Assembly: GCF_964204865.1 (NCBI RefSeq)
Contig: NC_135263.1
Span: 4,962,501 to 5,026,500, forward strand
Reading direction: 5' to 3'
Source: Styela clava
Lineage: Eukaryota; Chordata; Ascidiacea; Stolidobranchia; Styelidae
Length of the DNA stretch: 64,000 bases
This document shows, one piece after another, positions 1 to 39,581 of the stretch; the first letter of the stretch is position 1, and every line of letters begins with the position of its first letter. Under the pieces are notes generated by a model. It searched no databases and was not told the origin of the DNA. It worked only from the letters and a program-made list of their open reading frames with translations. A program made the position numbers and the translations under genes.

Positions 1-25854
<25,854 letters not shown>

Positions 25855-27544
25855 CTAACAGACAACGATTGATACACGTAGGCTGGAAACCATATTAGTT
25901 ACAGGGTGGATCATTTGTACAAATCCCGTGCAAAATAATCCCCCCCCCCCCAAAATATAAATAGCAATCAACTAATTAGGGTTAGGTGCGCTGGAAATTC
26001 AACTTTTCGATTTATCCCTAAACCTAATCTGATAATTATTAATTTGTGATTTTTAACCACTTTGAAAGTCGCCACCCGCTGTTTTAAAAGATAGGTTAAC
26101 CTACGTTCCCTCCCAAATATTACACAGGATACTCCCCTGTTTTAGGAGACAGGTTGACCTACTTTCCTTTTAAACTTTTTTCTCCGAAATATTACACAAG
26201 ATCACTTTGAAAATCCTCCCCTTTCGTGAGCTGGCGTGACCTAATTTCTCATTTACATTTATATTATACTATTTTAGAGCTTACCCAAAGACAAGTAATT
26301 TTTAAATGTCGACATGCCTTGGTTTGCGTGCGAGTTAGTTTAAATCGGGCAGAAAACATCATATATTGGCAAAATGTTTAGTAATGCCATGTACTTTCAG
26401 CATTCATAAATGGCACTCTTTGTAATGCTGCTGACCTAGTATCAAATATTCGCATCACAACGCCCCTTGCGAGGTTTCCATATATTTCAATTACACTAAT
26501 TGGAACGATGACACCAAAGAGTTTTCTTTTGCAAAGGTACACGAAATATAACGAGGGTGATTCTTGAAAAAAACATGAATATAAAAAATAAACGAATGAT
26601 ATGATAGTGGATCCCAAATAATTTTGAGAGCGTCTCGAAATACCAATCCATTTGATAAATAATTTTTATTCGACCACATGAACGCTGATATACGCATTCT
26701 CAGATATCGGACATCCAGTCGCTATATTCAATCGTTCATATGCACAAATCTCACATTAATAGTAATTGCTACCCACGTTTGTAAAGATTAGAAACCAACA
26801 AACAGAAAATAACTTATCCTAAAACACAATTAAAATTCAGTCGGCAATAAATTCGTCGCCAAGACGATGCCATACAAAACAAAAAAGATTTGGTCGCGAG
26901 AGTTACTTAGATGACTGCAAAACGACGTTGTTTTTTAAGCAGAATGTAAAACAATCAAATTAATAAACGGGAGTTACGACGCCCTTAACACATCGTGTGT
27001 ATTAAACTTCCCTGGTAAGTACTATTATTATTGTACTTATACACCTGTTGGAGTATTTCGGACAATTTCGAATTTAAAATTAATGAAAACCCGACACATA
27101 ATAAAGACGCAAAAGTAAAATGAACATTCATTGAAAAAGTTATTATTTAAGAAAGACAACATGATCGTACAATTCCGCCCAAACCTCGATGTTCGCAAGT
27201 GAGATGATAAATAAATACTTCCCTGTATTCGATCAATTAACTTTAGCGTATCGTTGTTCTGCCAACAAACAGCCGGGTGCAAAATATTTCCGTCCTGTGA
27301 TATGCTCACAAATATTCTCAATACTTTCTATTAGCTCTTTAGTGATCCCTCCCATCCTTGGCCAAGTCATGATTCGAATATGTGAACATTTTATTCGACC
27401 ATACATGGCCGGCGGGATGTTAAAATTGTAAACAAGAGAGAGGTAAAATCAATCGCGAATTTCGTTATAACGCCTCGTTTACGAATTGTTGCGCCTGTTA
27501 TCGTCGAAAATGATTACATTTGTTGTATTTTGAGGCATTTAAGC

Positions 27545-28826
27545 AGTAATAATTAGGGCATGACATCATCAAAATCGTCAAGTGAGATTTTGAAATTGCA
27601 AATTCCGTAAATAAAATTGTGAATTACTCTGTAACGAATTCAGCTTCAATGACCGTCGGGGTATTGTTTTGTTGAAAATTATAATTAATGTGAGAGCGCC
27701 AAAAACATACAGTCCATACCGATGCGACTGCAATTTATATGGCCGCACTTGGTGTGGCGCGTTTATTAATAGTGTAAAATAAATTAAACAAATATCAATT
27801 ATAACCAAGCCTGTCAGCGTGTTTATTTTCTGTGGGCAAGAATCGTAAAATACCATCTTGGGACAAATTCACTTCTATTATAAAATCTAATTTTTCAGTT
27901 ATTATCGTTATACAAATAACGTGTGGCAACTTTTTAATTTATCGTCGACCAAAAAACCGCCCCACACTCGTCCAAACGTGTGTCAAGCTTGACCGACAGG
28001 AACAGATTCATCGACGACTTTAATTAGGGAAAATATGTATTTTGTTGGGAATGCTAAATAAATGTAACAAAACGCATTTTTTTGTGATATAACTTTGTAT
28101 TTTCGGAAACGGATTGCCGTGAAAGGTAAAATTTGATCTAAATTAATCGCAAAAATGTTTTATTTTAAATGTAACAAAACACATTTTGCGATATAACCTT
28201 GTATTTTCGAAAACGGGTGTCCTGAAAAGTAAAATATGATCTAAATTAATCGCAAAAATGTTTTATTTTAAATGTAACAAAACACATTTTTCGCAATACA
28301 ACTGTATTTTCGGATACCGGGTGTCATGAAGAGTAAAATATGATCTGAATTAACCGTAAATAATGTTTCATTCCAAATGTATCAAAACGCATTTTTTTGC
28401 GATATAATTTTGTATTTTCGAAAACGGGGCGTCATGAAATATATTAATCTAATGTTTTATCTATCGTCTAACTAACGTCTGGTACACATCATTTTCGGGG
28501 AGAACTCTAGCCCGCGAAACGTCATTTAATTTAAAATAGAGAATGTTCCACGCATTCCAAAACGGAAAATCACCAGTAAGTCGACAGGGATTCAACCCTC
28601 CGGATTCAGTATTCAATATCCCCCGTGTCAGAAATTTCTGAAGATTGGAACAAAGAACCCGTCAAACCGCCGCGGAAGAAGGGGAGTATTTTTTGCACTA
28701 ATAATTAGGGCGTGACATTATCAATATCGTCAAGAAACTGGTGAATTTTCAAATTCCATAAATAAAATTGTGAATTGCTCGGTAACATTTTAGCTATAAT
28801 TATCGCCGGGGTATTGTTTTGTTGAA
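27545..28826. repeat. Direct repeat of about 130 bp inside the hAT element
   Basis: aataattagggcATGACATcatcaaaatcgtcaag... at 27545-27680 recurs at 28698-28826, both continuing through taaataaaattgtgaatt to cgGGGTATTGTTTTGTTGAA. It suggests internal duplication during element growth. Confidence 0.75.
28060..28441. repeat. Minisatellite, about 105-bp unit, four copies
   Basis: Units begin aaatgtaacaaaac at 28060, 28167, 28270 and (as aaatgtatcaaaac) 28375, each with gatataa..ttgtattttcg and aaaacggg. Spacings are 107, 103 and 105. The last unit is truncated. Inside the hAT element. Confidence 0.85.
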
Positions 28827-30193
28827 AACACGTTGAAACTTGGGGGAATTAGTTACAATTAGCGCCTGACCTCTATTAGGCACTCGAGCACTCGAAAAAA
28901 AAAGCACTCGAGTCCAATCTTTTTAGCATTAAGTCGCATACGTAAAATATCCTGTAGAAGAAGTGCTGTTCATTAACGTCATCTCGTCTTATGACCACGC
29001 AGAAATGCCTTTATTGCCGAAATATTCAATCACTATTTTAAATCAACATTCAGGATTGGCACAATTTCAGATTTGCGAAGTTTATCACCATAGAAAAACA
29101 TGAGAAAGTTAGTTATCGTCTTAATAAATATCAGCATCACGGTATCGACAATAATATTACCATTCGCATAAAAATGGGACCGTAAATTTACAAATCTTGA
29201 TAGGTAATATTAAAGCCAACGCAAATGATTTGAGTCCTCAATGTCTTCAACAGCTGTTGCCGATGTGAACAAACGGGTAAACCCGAAATATAAAACTTCG
29301 ATGGCCGCCGACCCGCAAGAATTCATATTTGTAAAAAAGAGAGGGCGGGAATATAGATTAACAAAACCTGGATATCGCCGCCAAAACGATCGGTGACAAG
29401 AACAATTAGCGTATACAACGGAATTAACCAGTAAAAAGGCTTTGTTGCCGATTTTTTAATGTTTCCACCAACGTTCCAAAAATATTTGTTATTCGGTACT
29501 GGTTAAAAATATTCTTCAATAAAATATTGAATTTTGCCCACCCGTACTCGCATATCAATGAGAAATAGTTGTGTAAATATCGCAAAATGCCACGTGCTTT
29601 CAACATTGTGATTACAATAAAATGGCACTTAATGGTATTTTGTGAATTTGGTGATTTTGCAAATCTGTGACATGCTGCTAAAAGTTTGGTCTGATTTGAA
29701 AATCGTGCACTTTGGTCACAATACATCCAAAGTGACTATAACACTTTACTAACACTTTTATAGTCATTTTGAATTCAACGATATCATTGATAGTCACATG
29801 ACCACTTTCGTTCAAAGAAAGGCACTGCGTAGTATTCCAACATCTGGTTTCAAAGACGCCGAGCGTTTTGCGGGAGAAGCGGAATCGGTGTGCTTGTATA
29901 ATAATCATAATATAAACAAGAATTTTGCGGTTAATGCAAAAGCTTTATCTCCTATGTCTGCATCTCATAGGTTAGAATTCCGGTAAATATCGTTATGATA
30001 TGCAGAATTGAGTTACAAAAGTACTAGTATGTTACTTATTTGTCAACTTAATACTCGAAAATATTTGTTAACTTTGAATTTTTATTCCATTCAAAATCGG
30101 AAAAAAGTGTTATTTCGCAGTCCCTAAAAAAGTTGCGAAAGTGCTTCGCAATTTTCGCAAAAAAGTGCGCTAATAGTGAACACTGCTACACAC

Positions 30194-31011
30194 TAAATAT
30201 GATGACAGTGTTATTTTCAAATTGTGTTATTTATTAGGTGTCGCTTCTGAATAACAATTACTGGTTTATCGTGGCTCATTCACAATATAATGCATGTTTC
30301 ATTTTTCTCTTCACACATGCTTTGCATTTTCGGTATGTAAAAAATTAAATTACGGTACCTACTGATTGATGATATAATACATCAAATCAAATACTAATCC
30401 TGCACACTAAACATTAAGTTAAAAAGTAGTATATTGGTAACTGTGGTTATATTATGCCTTGGATACAATTAAAATTGTATGTGCCAATGTCTAATTATAA
30501 CAATTCCAATTTTTGATACATTGAAAGGGTAATAACCAATTTCGCCTTAAATTAGAAAATTCTCAAATTCCATTATTTTACTATTTTGATGTTTTCAATA
30601 ATGGAATATTAGGAAATGGAATATATCTTATAATGCCTGGCAATACAAACAAAGAAAGTTAATCTAAAATAACTATATTATTGAACTATATAAAATTATC
30701 AAATGGAACCCAAGGCCACACTTACCTTCCAAACTTGCTATATAACTTGGAACTAACCTACTTCATAACATTGCCTTATCCCTACCATTTATATGTGAAT
30801 CCCCACTGCCCTAAGTAATGAATAATGCAAAACTATATAACCAAGTAATTTGATCTAATCCCAACTATATAAGGAGAGAAGACTTTCAATAATACAGGAA
30901 GAATGGGATAGAAAGCTGCTTGATATAATTCCAATTGATCAGATAACATTGATCAATTAGCTCTTTAGTAGGTCAGTCTATTATTACTCATCGATCTTAA
31001 GATGGGTAAGT
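30194..31011. other. DNA between two hAT insertions
   Basis: About 820 bp with no long frame. A consensus minus-strand donor (GGAAG|GTAAGTG) lies at about 30720 and could close a non-coding leader exon; its in-phase reading has a stop, so it is not coding in phase 0. Confidence 0.4.
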
Positions 31012-33414
31012 ATGTTGATCAGGGATGGCCAATTCGAATAAAGTATTCGAATGTATTCGAATATCTCGTCATTCGAATATCGGAATTCACGTTCATAAGA
31101 ATATCGGATATTTGTGTGACGTCACACATTTTCGACGCCGCTTTCAAGACGTTTCCGTTGAATGAAAACATTCTCGATAGAAACTTGCGCGTGATTGTTT
31201 TCATCACTCATCAGCGTAACGTAATATTTAGGCCCGTAAACGCCTTTACAATTGTGTTATTTTCTCTAAAACGAAAATTTTCCACAAATTTGTTCCACGA
31301 TAACGATAACATTTATTTTATTTTTGTACACGCACGGAATTGTGAATCATCTGGTAAATACGTTCATCGGCGGCGAGTTTCTAAAGACAACGCAACTTTT
31401 TGATTGGAAAGCGGCAATTTAAAATACTGGAAATAAAACCGTAAACAATATAAGTTTTATTGAGGCCCGCGAAAATTTAAAAAACGCTTTTCTAGGCAGT
31501 GAACACAAAATTTGTGGCACACATTATGTTTGGTCGGCGTTTAGAAACATATCGTCAGTAATTGAGGGCGGGATTTGCCTGATTATCCATTATTTTAAAT
31601 TGCCGTCAAATATTTTCGTGTTAACACGATACAAGGTTTGAAACGCGACTTTTTCCCGGGTTGTGAGGATGTATATAATATAACTAATCTAAAGTATATT
31701 CAATCAATTTTATTTTGATGAAATAAATTTTACTCTGAGATATTACAGCATATTTATGGATTTTTCGAACGGTTTTATCTAAAAATAATCAGAATGGCAG
31801 CATTTCGATTGAGCGGAGACACTGTTAACAATTACATCTAAATATTTGCCGAATTCGCAAAATACGTATCAAAACAATATTTAATCGGACAGTTTACCTC
31901 ACGTTTTTATTTTTATGACCGCGGATTGCAATGGTATATAAGAGTGGTGAGGATTTTATTCTGTCGACGCAACCGCAGGTTAAATTGAAGACAATTAGAT
32001 TAATAAAGCAAGACATTTTAAATATGCCGGTGTCGGTCACGAATTCATCACTTTGCACAACAGAAAAATATATATTCGTTGTTATATTATTTGTTGTAAA
32101 AGTCGACTCTTTCAACAGGTGGCATAATCGCGGCGATGAATATGTATTTTTAATTTACTGCTAAACTTTATATGTATATTCATTGTATGAAATGAATTAT
32201 ACTCTACACTTAACAGGATTTTATATAATTATTTGAGATTTTTCTAACGGCGATAACGAGTTGGCAAGATTGCAAAAATACGTATTAAAATTAAATACAT
32301 CAGGCAGTTTATCTCGTAATTTTAGGTCACAGATCGCCGTGAACGGAATAGTAATGTTTCTTTATTGACGTAAGAAGAAGCAACCGCGAGTTACGTTGGA
32401 CACATTAAATTAATGGTGACCGTACATTTGAACCCAAGTACATTTGAACCCATACGTATATCCACGGGTTCAATCTATATGCGGGAGCTAAAACCCATGG
32501 GTTAGGGTTAGTATGGGTTTAACTATCCGTGAAACAAAAAAAATTCCATAGGTGCAATAGCATACAGGTGCAATTGTCATGGGTTCAAATGTACGTGGGT
32601 TTAAATGTAATGGAACCTAAATTAATATATAAAGATATTTTAGAATCTCGTAGTTGTCATGGATTGAATATTTTACGTAACAGAATGATCATCATTATAC
32701 GCTGAAAAGACGACTCTTTTAACGAGCGCGTAATCGCGGTGGTTGTTACAGGCGGCAATGGGAAATTCCGATTTCGAAAATCCTGGCTGCGCGCTCGCAG
32801 TGATGGTCATCTATCCTCTACTAATTTATTTCTAATTCCAAACACAACAATATATTACACATAATAACAATATGGTTCTCATAAATTAATATACAAATAT
32901 ACTGGTAAGTAGTAGAATACTCTAGGCCCAAATATTATAATTTTTAAAGGCATAATGGATTTTCGATTGGTATTGCCAATAAATTTTATTACTCTCAGAA
33001 AATATACACAATTATCTGAATACAAGTAGTATTTTTGTCAATAGACTTGACTATTATCGTAATATCATGGTACCAATGATAGAAAGCGTCAGACAACTCC
33101 TTGGCTATCTTTTCATATGGTCATTTGTACAAAGTGAATAATTTTAATTAACTGACTGTGTCACAAGTTGCTCTTATTTTTTATTGATAGCTATAAACTA
33201 TCAATTACTTTGTGTACATATACTGTTGGTTTGTGGCTTCATTCTGATATTTCTATTGAAGCTTATTTCCTAATTTATTGGGTTTTAATCAACTAAAACA
33301 AAAATGTGTTATTTTCGATTTTAGAATGTATTCGGAATTCCAGATTCGAAAACATTATTTTAGAATGTATTCGGAATAGTTTAGTATTCGGAAATGGCCA
33401 TCCCTGATGTTGAT
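31012..33414. mobile_element. Second large non-autonomous hAT element with 8-bp target duplication
   Basis: The element is 31020..33406 (2,387 bp), ends CAGGGATGGCCAATTCGAAT and ggaaatggccatccctg. It is flanked by perfect atgttgat duplications (31012..31019 and 33407..33414). Subterminal ATTCGAAT/ATTCGGAAT motifs are repeated at both ends. It has no transposase and contains the nested MITE 32414..32617. Confidence 0.9.
32406..32625. mobile_element. Nested MITE, family D, copy 1
   Basis: The element is 32414..32617 with ends TGGTGACCGTACATTTGAAC and ttaaatgtaatggaacc, flanked by taaattaa on both sides (perfect 8 bp). It interrupts the hAT element 31020..33406, so it is younger. An inverted copy is at 41764..41951. 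Confidence 0.88.
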
Positions 33415-34854
33415 ACGTATTTGTCTGTCTGTTTGTTTGTTTGTCTGTTAGATGAAAGCGCTATTTCACAAAGCGAGGTTGAATCTGCTCCAAATTTTGC
33501 ATGGCATTCAACGTATCTCGGACCAGAAGCCTATTGACTTTGGATGAATTAGGTCGTATAATTAGCGAGTTATTAATTAATTAGTGATGGGACACGTGGT
33601 GTCACTATAGAGTCATGAATCAAAACCACAGTTTCGATCGATAAGTCTTCGGTCTCCGACCGATATTCTCGTTTATTATCTTCTGAATGTTTTATGTTTA
33701 ATCTACAAGGTCTACTATTGTAATGATTGATACATTTCCACATTGAATATCTTAAATTCAATGGTTCATTATACAGAGTATTTATACAATCTCTAAAATT
33801 CGAAAATTTAGTGAAATGAAACAATAAACTTTTAGATCCTAAAAGACTTCACGGACATCCTATATTTCAAAAATTGTGCAAACCTAGTAGTTCATGCACT
33901 TTCATTCAAATAACTGAATTACAATATTTTCATTTTCATTTTGAAAATTCATTTAGAATTTTTCTGAAATATTCGTACAAATAAACCAATTTTAATATTT
34001 TGTTAATATATTAACAATCTTAGTTTACCTATTTTACAATTTTCAATGTGTTGCTGGCTTGCTGCCATGTTGCTAATGTGTTTCAAATCTATTTATGAAT
34101 AAATATTGTCCCTGAGTTTATCATCAAATCATTGTTAAATAATTGTTGAATAACAACTCCACAATTTAAATATATTTTACTTTTTCAGTCTTTTTGTTGT
34201 TTTTCATGTCGTTGATATTTGACAAAATATCAACGACAGTATTATCAGTATTTTTAAGATTCATTTCAAAATTTCAGTTTCAACTTGAAAATATATTTCG
34301 GAAAAATACATAACAATTAAACAAAGGCATAATTACAATATCACTTACTGTTATTAACACACTATTCAACCACAGTAAGTTATGAAATTTTAAACCAACC
34401 TCTAGCGCCACCATTAGGATACATTCATGACCATTATTATCAAATAATAATTACATGATAAATAGGAAGATCATAAACCTTTTTTGATTAACAGTGTTAT
34501 GAACTTGTAAGTTGAATAAAACCAATTACCAATTACCTACACACATAGACTGAGAATGATATAATTATTAAAAAAGAGAGATTACCTATGAATTATCCAT
34601 TTTAATTATTCAAATGTATATAGTATTATATTATTTCTCTTGCAGCTCAAGCTAGCTAAATAATGATGCTCATAAAATTGTTTGAGAATAATTTTTCTCA
34701 GTTGAGTAGTAGGCTAAATAGTTTCCTTGAGGATAAAATATATACTGTCTGTCTAACAAGATGAATTAACAAAAACATGGCAGAATTATCATGTTTATCA
34801 CGAAATGCGATGTCATAATAATACACTTTGAGGGTATGAAGAGACTTCAATTGC
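33415..34854. other. Intergenic DNA, no recognised feature
   Basis: A short (TGTC)(TGTT)n-like run at about 33421-33450, otherwise unique-looking AT-rich DNA with no exon-like segment. Confidence 0.4.
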
Positions 34855-36826
34855 TCAACTTCCAGTGACTTGATAGTCTTTCGCGACCTCCTCGTCAATT
34901 AGAGTCAAAACATTATGTATTTGTTTTGTTTTTACTTTGACTTGAGTTATTATAGTTTATGTTTACAATGTTTCATGCACGACGAAATTAAATTATCTAA
35001 ATAAATATTTTCAAACAAAATTATTTCGAAAATATAGAATGTGAAATACCAAATAAAATCAATTTCAAATTTGATTCAAATATTTGTTTAGACTGCATAA
35101 TGCCCATAATTCAAGGCTAATTATAGGTTTAAATTAATATATGATTCTGAAGAGAGTGAAGATGCGGAATTACTACATATTCAAGATAGAGACAGAAGCC
35201 CATTAGTTTTCTAATAATTACCATTGCACCAATCCCATTAGTTTCCTCTGCAATGTCAGGAAGTTTTCTTCTATATGTGTTGAATTGAGTTTGGTTGTAC
35301 GCTACACCATTCATGTTTGAAAGTTTAGTAAAACTAGTTAGTAATATCTCTAAAGTTGTTAGTAAAAACTAGGGTTTACAGAAATAATACGGTGTGATAA
35401 GTTACTCTCTTACTAACCATTTCAATTAAATACATGGTACCTAACTAATTAGAAACAATAACAGTACTGGACACTGCATATGTTACCAGGTGGAATAATT
35501 TTCAAAAACAAGATTAGAAAATCCAGAAGTGTACGAATAATAATGGAGGTAACTAATTTTGTTCGCCTTTACTTAGATAACACAGACAGTCCCTGAACTC
35601 GTAATAGAACTAAAATAAGGAAAATCGAAATAAAATTATGGCCTAATCCTAACCTGGTACACACACTATGGGAGTACCCCCAAAACTCTATATCCCTGGA
35701 CACTGATGTAATTTTTATCACTGTAATTCTTCTCTGATGTACCTAATCCAAATACTCAACCATAAGCAACACAGAAAGGCAAAACTCAAATCTGATATAT
35801 TCTGAATCCCACATACCAACAAACTTTTATCGAAACCCTTACGCAATAGTAAAACTACATAATGTACAATGAGATTAGTAAACTTTGATACTTGCCAGAT
35901 TTAAAGAGTAAAGTCCACTAAGAAAGCAAATAAAAAGTTTGTTATTTCACTTAACACAGCACAAACATTCATGCATTCGCCATAGATAAAGTATGCATCA
36001 AAGAATACTTTATGTATGACTCATATTCGTTATGAATTGAAGTAATGTTTAATTGTAGACTGCATAAATCAGTCAATGAGGAACTATATTCTTGCAAGGA
36101 CCATCTTATATTGGCATATACTCAGATATTGCTGACGTGTTAGTACTGTGACCTCAATCATTTTTAAGCTATGGTTCAAATATAAGGGGAACCAAAGATT
36201 TCTGCCAGTAGAAAATAATAACCATAAATATGGAGCCGGTGACTGTAAATATTTTGTTGGAAAACAAAATTCTGATTAAATATAAAAGGTCAACTCAGGG
36301 CTTCACAATCGACTCCCAAGTCAGGGTTTAAAAAAATTTGGGCTGACTTCGACTTCTGGTTTAAGAAAAATGAAGAGTTGCAAAAATTTCGAAGCCAGCT
36401 CCAAACTACAAGGACGTCAAATTTTGATATGAAAAACTTTGGCGTGTGCAAGCCTTCCGCAATAGACTGTTAGGAATGCTTAGTAAACTAAATGCTTTTA
36501 AATTTCTTTAAAAAAAAAATTCTTCTTTTATTATTGCCGAAAATCACAAAAAAGAAACCATTTCAAATTTCGACTTCAACTCCAGTGATCTTAGACTTTC
36601 AATAATTATTCTGATAACAAATTCTGATTTCCAGAGTAAAGTAGATTAATAAACTATATCAAATTCAAGAAAGAAAATTTAAAAAATTCACCTTAATATA
36701 TGATAACACAGTTGTAATGATGCTTTCTCTCGGAGTCGGACAAAACTCTCGTTCAATTTCAAAAATATCTCGACGAGACAAAAAGAAGGAATGCTTTGAT
36801 CGGTCCTTTATTGTTGATGCCATCAT
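34855..36826 (-). CDS. Unrecognised candidate gene, two or three exons
   Basis: Exon A 36692..36826 starts at two Met codons, is 45 codons long and ends at a GTGAAT donor in phase 0 (...EREFCPTPRESIITTVLSYIK). Exon B 35222..35368 has a GTAAACCCTAG acceptor, 49 open codons (LLTSFTKLSN, YRRKLPDIAEETNGIGAM) and a GTAATT donor, also phase 0. Exon C 34855..34934 could end the protein (LIDEEVAKDYQVTGS, stop at 34855), but its phase does not fit the B donor, so an exon is missing or C is false. The joined A+B peptide has a protein-like composition and length divisible by three in both exons. I do not recognise the family. Exon A could instead be internal, with more exons upstream. Confidence 0.35.
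35521..35680. mobile_element. MITE, family A
   Basis: Shares ggaggtaactaattttgttc, acacagacagtccctgaact and cctaatcctaacctggtaca with the other copies. The first end is worn (atccagaagtgtacgaa). Confidence 0.72.
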
Positions 36827-38496
36827 AATAAAACTGCCATAAAGTCTCTGTTTGTGTAGAGTTTTTCGAACACCAAGCAAAAATTCATATCAAGTATTTA
36901 AGTAGAAAATTAACTGTATAAATTCAATCAAATAAGAAAACAATATATAGGAATGATTTTAGTACATAGTCTTGATGAAATTGTTAACAAAATGGAAAGT
37001 TCGTAATACGACATTTTGTAGGAAAATTATGAGAAAGTAAGGCTTGATAAGATATTTCTTACAGGGTAAAATCTCAGTACATTGAACAAGTCAAATAATA
37101 GTGAAAACGAAAAATTAACACTTTCATCAGAAAATAGTCAAAATCAGAAAATGAGGGCATGATATGATATGGCTTACTAAGTAAAGATTGTCAAATATAG
37201 AAAATGAAAATATTCTTGGTAAAAGATGCAAACTAATGCTGAAATTGCATAAATTGACACTTACATCAAAAACAAATATTTCAAGAACGTACAAGAATAT
37301 GAAGACTTGATGGGATATTTCTGAATACAGAATATGGAGCTAAAGATTACAATGTATAGATAATTATAATATTGAATAGAATAAATTTCAGTTTCAAATT
37401 TTGGTTTTTAATATTGCTCTATCTGCTAACTGCTTATTATTTGTTTTTTGATGATTTTACACATTCTTGAGCTACAGGATCGAAACAGCAGCCTAAAAAC
37501 CAGACAGCTGATAATATTTCAGTAACTCCTGGCTCTCCAGTGGTTGCCCATAGCTTCACTCTGAGATTAACCTCCTGAGTGAGTTCACAATTTGAACAGA
37601 TTTACTTGAAGAAAAATTACTTAAAGGTTTGAATCATCACAAATTTTGTTAGTATTATCCCAGTTAACATAACAGAAAATGGGTAATAGTGTGTATACCA
37701 GGTTAGGCTATTATTTTATTCCAATTTTCCTTATTTTAGTTCTATTAAGTGTCCGGGGACTGTCTGTGTTAGCCAAGTAAATTTACTCCTTGCCTATAGA
37801 TTACAGTCCCTTTACACAACTTGTGAATTAGGCAAACAAAATTAGTTTCCTCCATATTGGTATACACACTTCTGGAGCGCCAGAAAATAACCATAAACAA
37901 ATAAATTTCACTTGTATTGGGTTACAATTGAACAAAAATTAATCAAGTACAAGCCAAAAAAGCATAGATTTTCATTTTGTGCTCGGGTGAAAAAAAAATT
38001 TTTTCTTTGCTCCAAATGGACATAGAACAGTAATCTATTCCAGTTCAATTTGACTTCATTCTCACACAAAAGATCAAATGTGCGCAATCGGCATTGAGCC
38101 TTATATATTGATATAAAATGATTCAGTCATTTCATCGAGTTTTAATTGTGAAAGTACTCTACGCAGGACTTACATAACATATGAAAGTTTTATTAATACA
38201 TTGGCACTCATGGCAGCATTAATGATATAATGACTAAAAATATATTTAAAAAGTATATAGGTAGGTAGTTGATACAGATATGATAGTTGCATATTTAAAA
38301 CGAATAAACGTCAAAAATACATGATTAGAAAACAAATTATTTATTGAGCTAGCATAAAAAATAAAATAGAGATGAAACGTACTATATCAAACAGTAGTAT
38401 TTGGCTTACTCTTTGTAAAGTAACTTAACATATGAAGTGGCTAACTACTTAAGAAATAGTCAGCAAATTTATATATGGTCTCACAGCAATAGAGAA
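36300..38496. other. Intergenic DNA flanking the candidate gene
   Basis: Apart from exon A (36692..36826) and the family A MITE 37683..37881, I see only a degraded repeat at about 36296-36600 with GACTTCGACTTC-like phrases reminiscent of hAT ends. Confidence 0.4.
37683..37881. mobile_element. MITE, family A (minus-type orientation)
   Basis: Starts near gtgtgtataccaggttaggc and ends ggtatacacacttctggagc. Contains tgtctgtgttagccaagt and the gcaaacaaaattag block, as in 59095..59290. Confidence 0.75.
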
Positions 38497-38681
38497 ATAT
38501 GGACTAGGGGTGTAGCTAGGAATTTTTGAAGAATGGGTGGATCTGAGATTTTAATTGCAGGGTTAGACCGATACAGCTAGCAGGTCCTTGGTTTTCAAAT
38601 GTATTAAGAGTCTAAGAAGCGTTTTATGTGTTGTCATGTATGATACAGAAAAAACAAACTGGGTATGCCCCTGATATGGAC
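38497..38681. mobile_element. 169-bp hAT-like MITE with perfect target duplication
   Basis: The element is 38505..38673, ends taggggtgtagctaggaa and actgggtatgcccctg. Both sides carry atatggac (38497..38504, 38674..38681). Confidence 0.82.
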
Positions 38682-39581
38682 ACTGAGACATATTTTTTCA
38701 TATACAACATGATTATAGTGTTATCATCTGAACTAGGATTTTCACAAGCAGCCTCTGATATGTAAGGTTCTACTTTATTTTGGGAGGACAATTGGAATCT
38801 TTCCGGTTTGGCATTTCCCACTCGATTTAATATACCGTAGGTGGTAGGCATCAGATTGAAACTTGAGATTTTAAAATGAAATGCCACCATAGTTAACTAT
38901 TACCAAGTGTGATACAAAAAAGGCCGTAGGACACAGGCAGTTAAATGTGAGAAATAATAATAAAAAAAATTATGAAATTAATTAAATTTAGTTGTCAAGT
39001 TATTAGTAAGCAATTTTTACAGTTGTGTGTTTGCTCATCTGATAAAGAGAGTATGTTGTGACAAAAAACTCTGTGATAATGACAACTTTGGCCAGTTAAA
39101 TAGAAATGACATACCAATATTCCATACCACTGAGGCTTGCCCCAGCTCTCCCAGATTATTAGTTTACAAAAGTTCTCAGCTAGGGTAAAATTTACCCCCC
39201 TACCCTAGTCATAAATTTGGCGAAAAGGAAATCACAATTTCACTATGCAAATAAACTACAGCTTGAATGCTGAGCACGTAGCAAATTGCAAAATAAATGT
39301 TACGCCCTTATTACAGAGATGACTGTCTGTTCGTTAATTAGCATATTGATAAAAAATTAGCTGAGTGTTGTGGTAAATTGGAGCCAACAAAATAAATTTT
39401 AGGCGTCTACAATCAATTGGGACAAAAAGGCGATCTAAAGCCCATATAATATGTCAATATACGTATTCGTAATAGTGAAATATATGAAAAATTTGGGATG
39501 CAAATTTTAATTTTCAAAAAGGGTAAATGAGATAATAAAGTTTGAGGACCGTTGTTACAAGTCTGATGCACATGTGGCTTT
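38682..39581. other. Region downstream of the kinase gene
   Basis: The segment around 38750-38840 (gatatgtaaggttctacttt) recurs in degraded form at about 5690-5740, so it is repeat-derived. No gene seen. I could not identify a convincing polyadenylation signal for the kinase. Confidence 0.4.

Noticed and set aside
28060-28441. CRISPR-like array
   Set aside because: The unit is about 105 bp without separate repeat and spacer, in animal DNA; it is a minisatellite.
31002-31403. 133-codon open frame on plus
   Set aside because: It starts at the hAT terminus and reads through its repeated ATTCGAAT ends; it overlaps open frames on the other strand and resembles no transposase.
36296-36600. hAT element with GACTTCGACTTC-type ends
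   Set aside because: No convincing inverted ends or 8-bp duplication could be matched.
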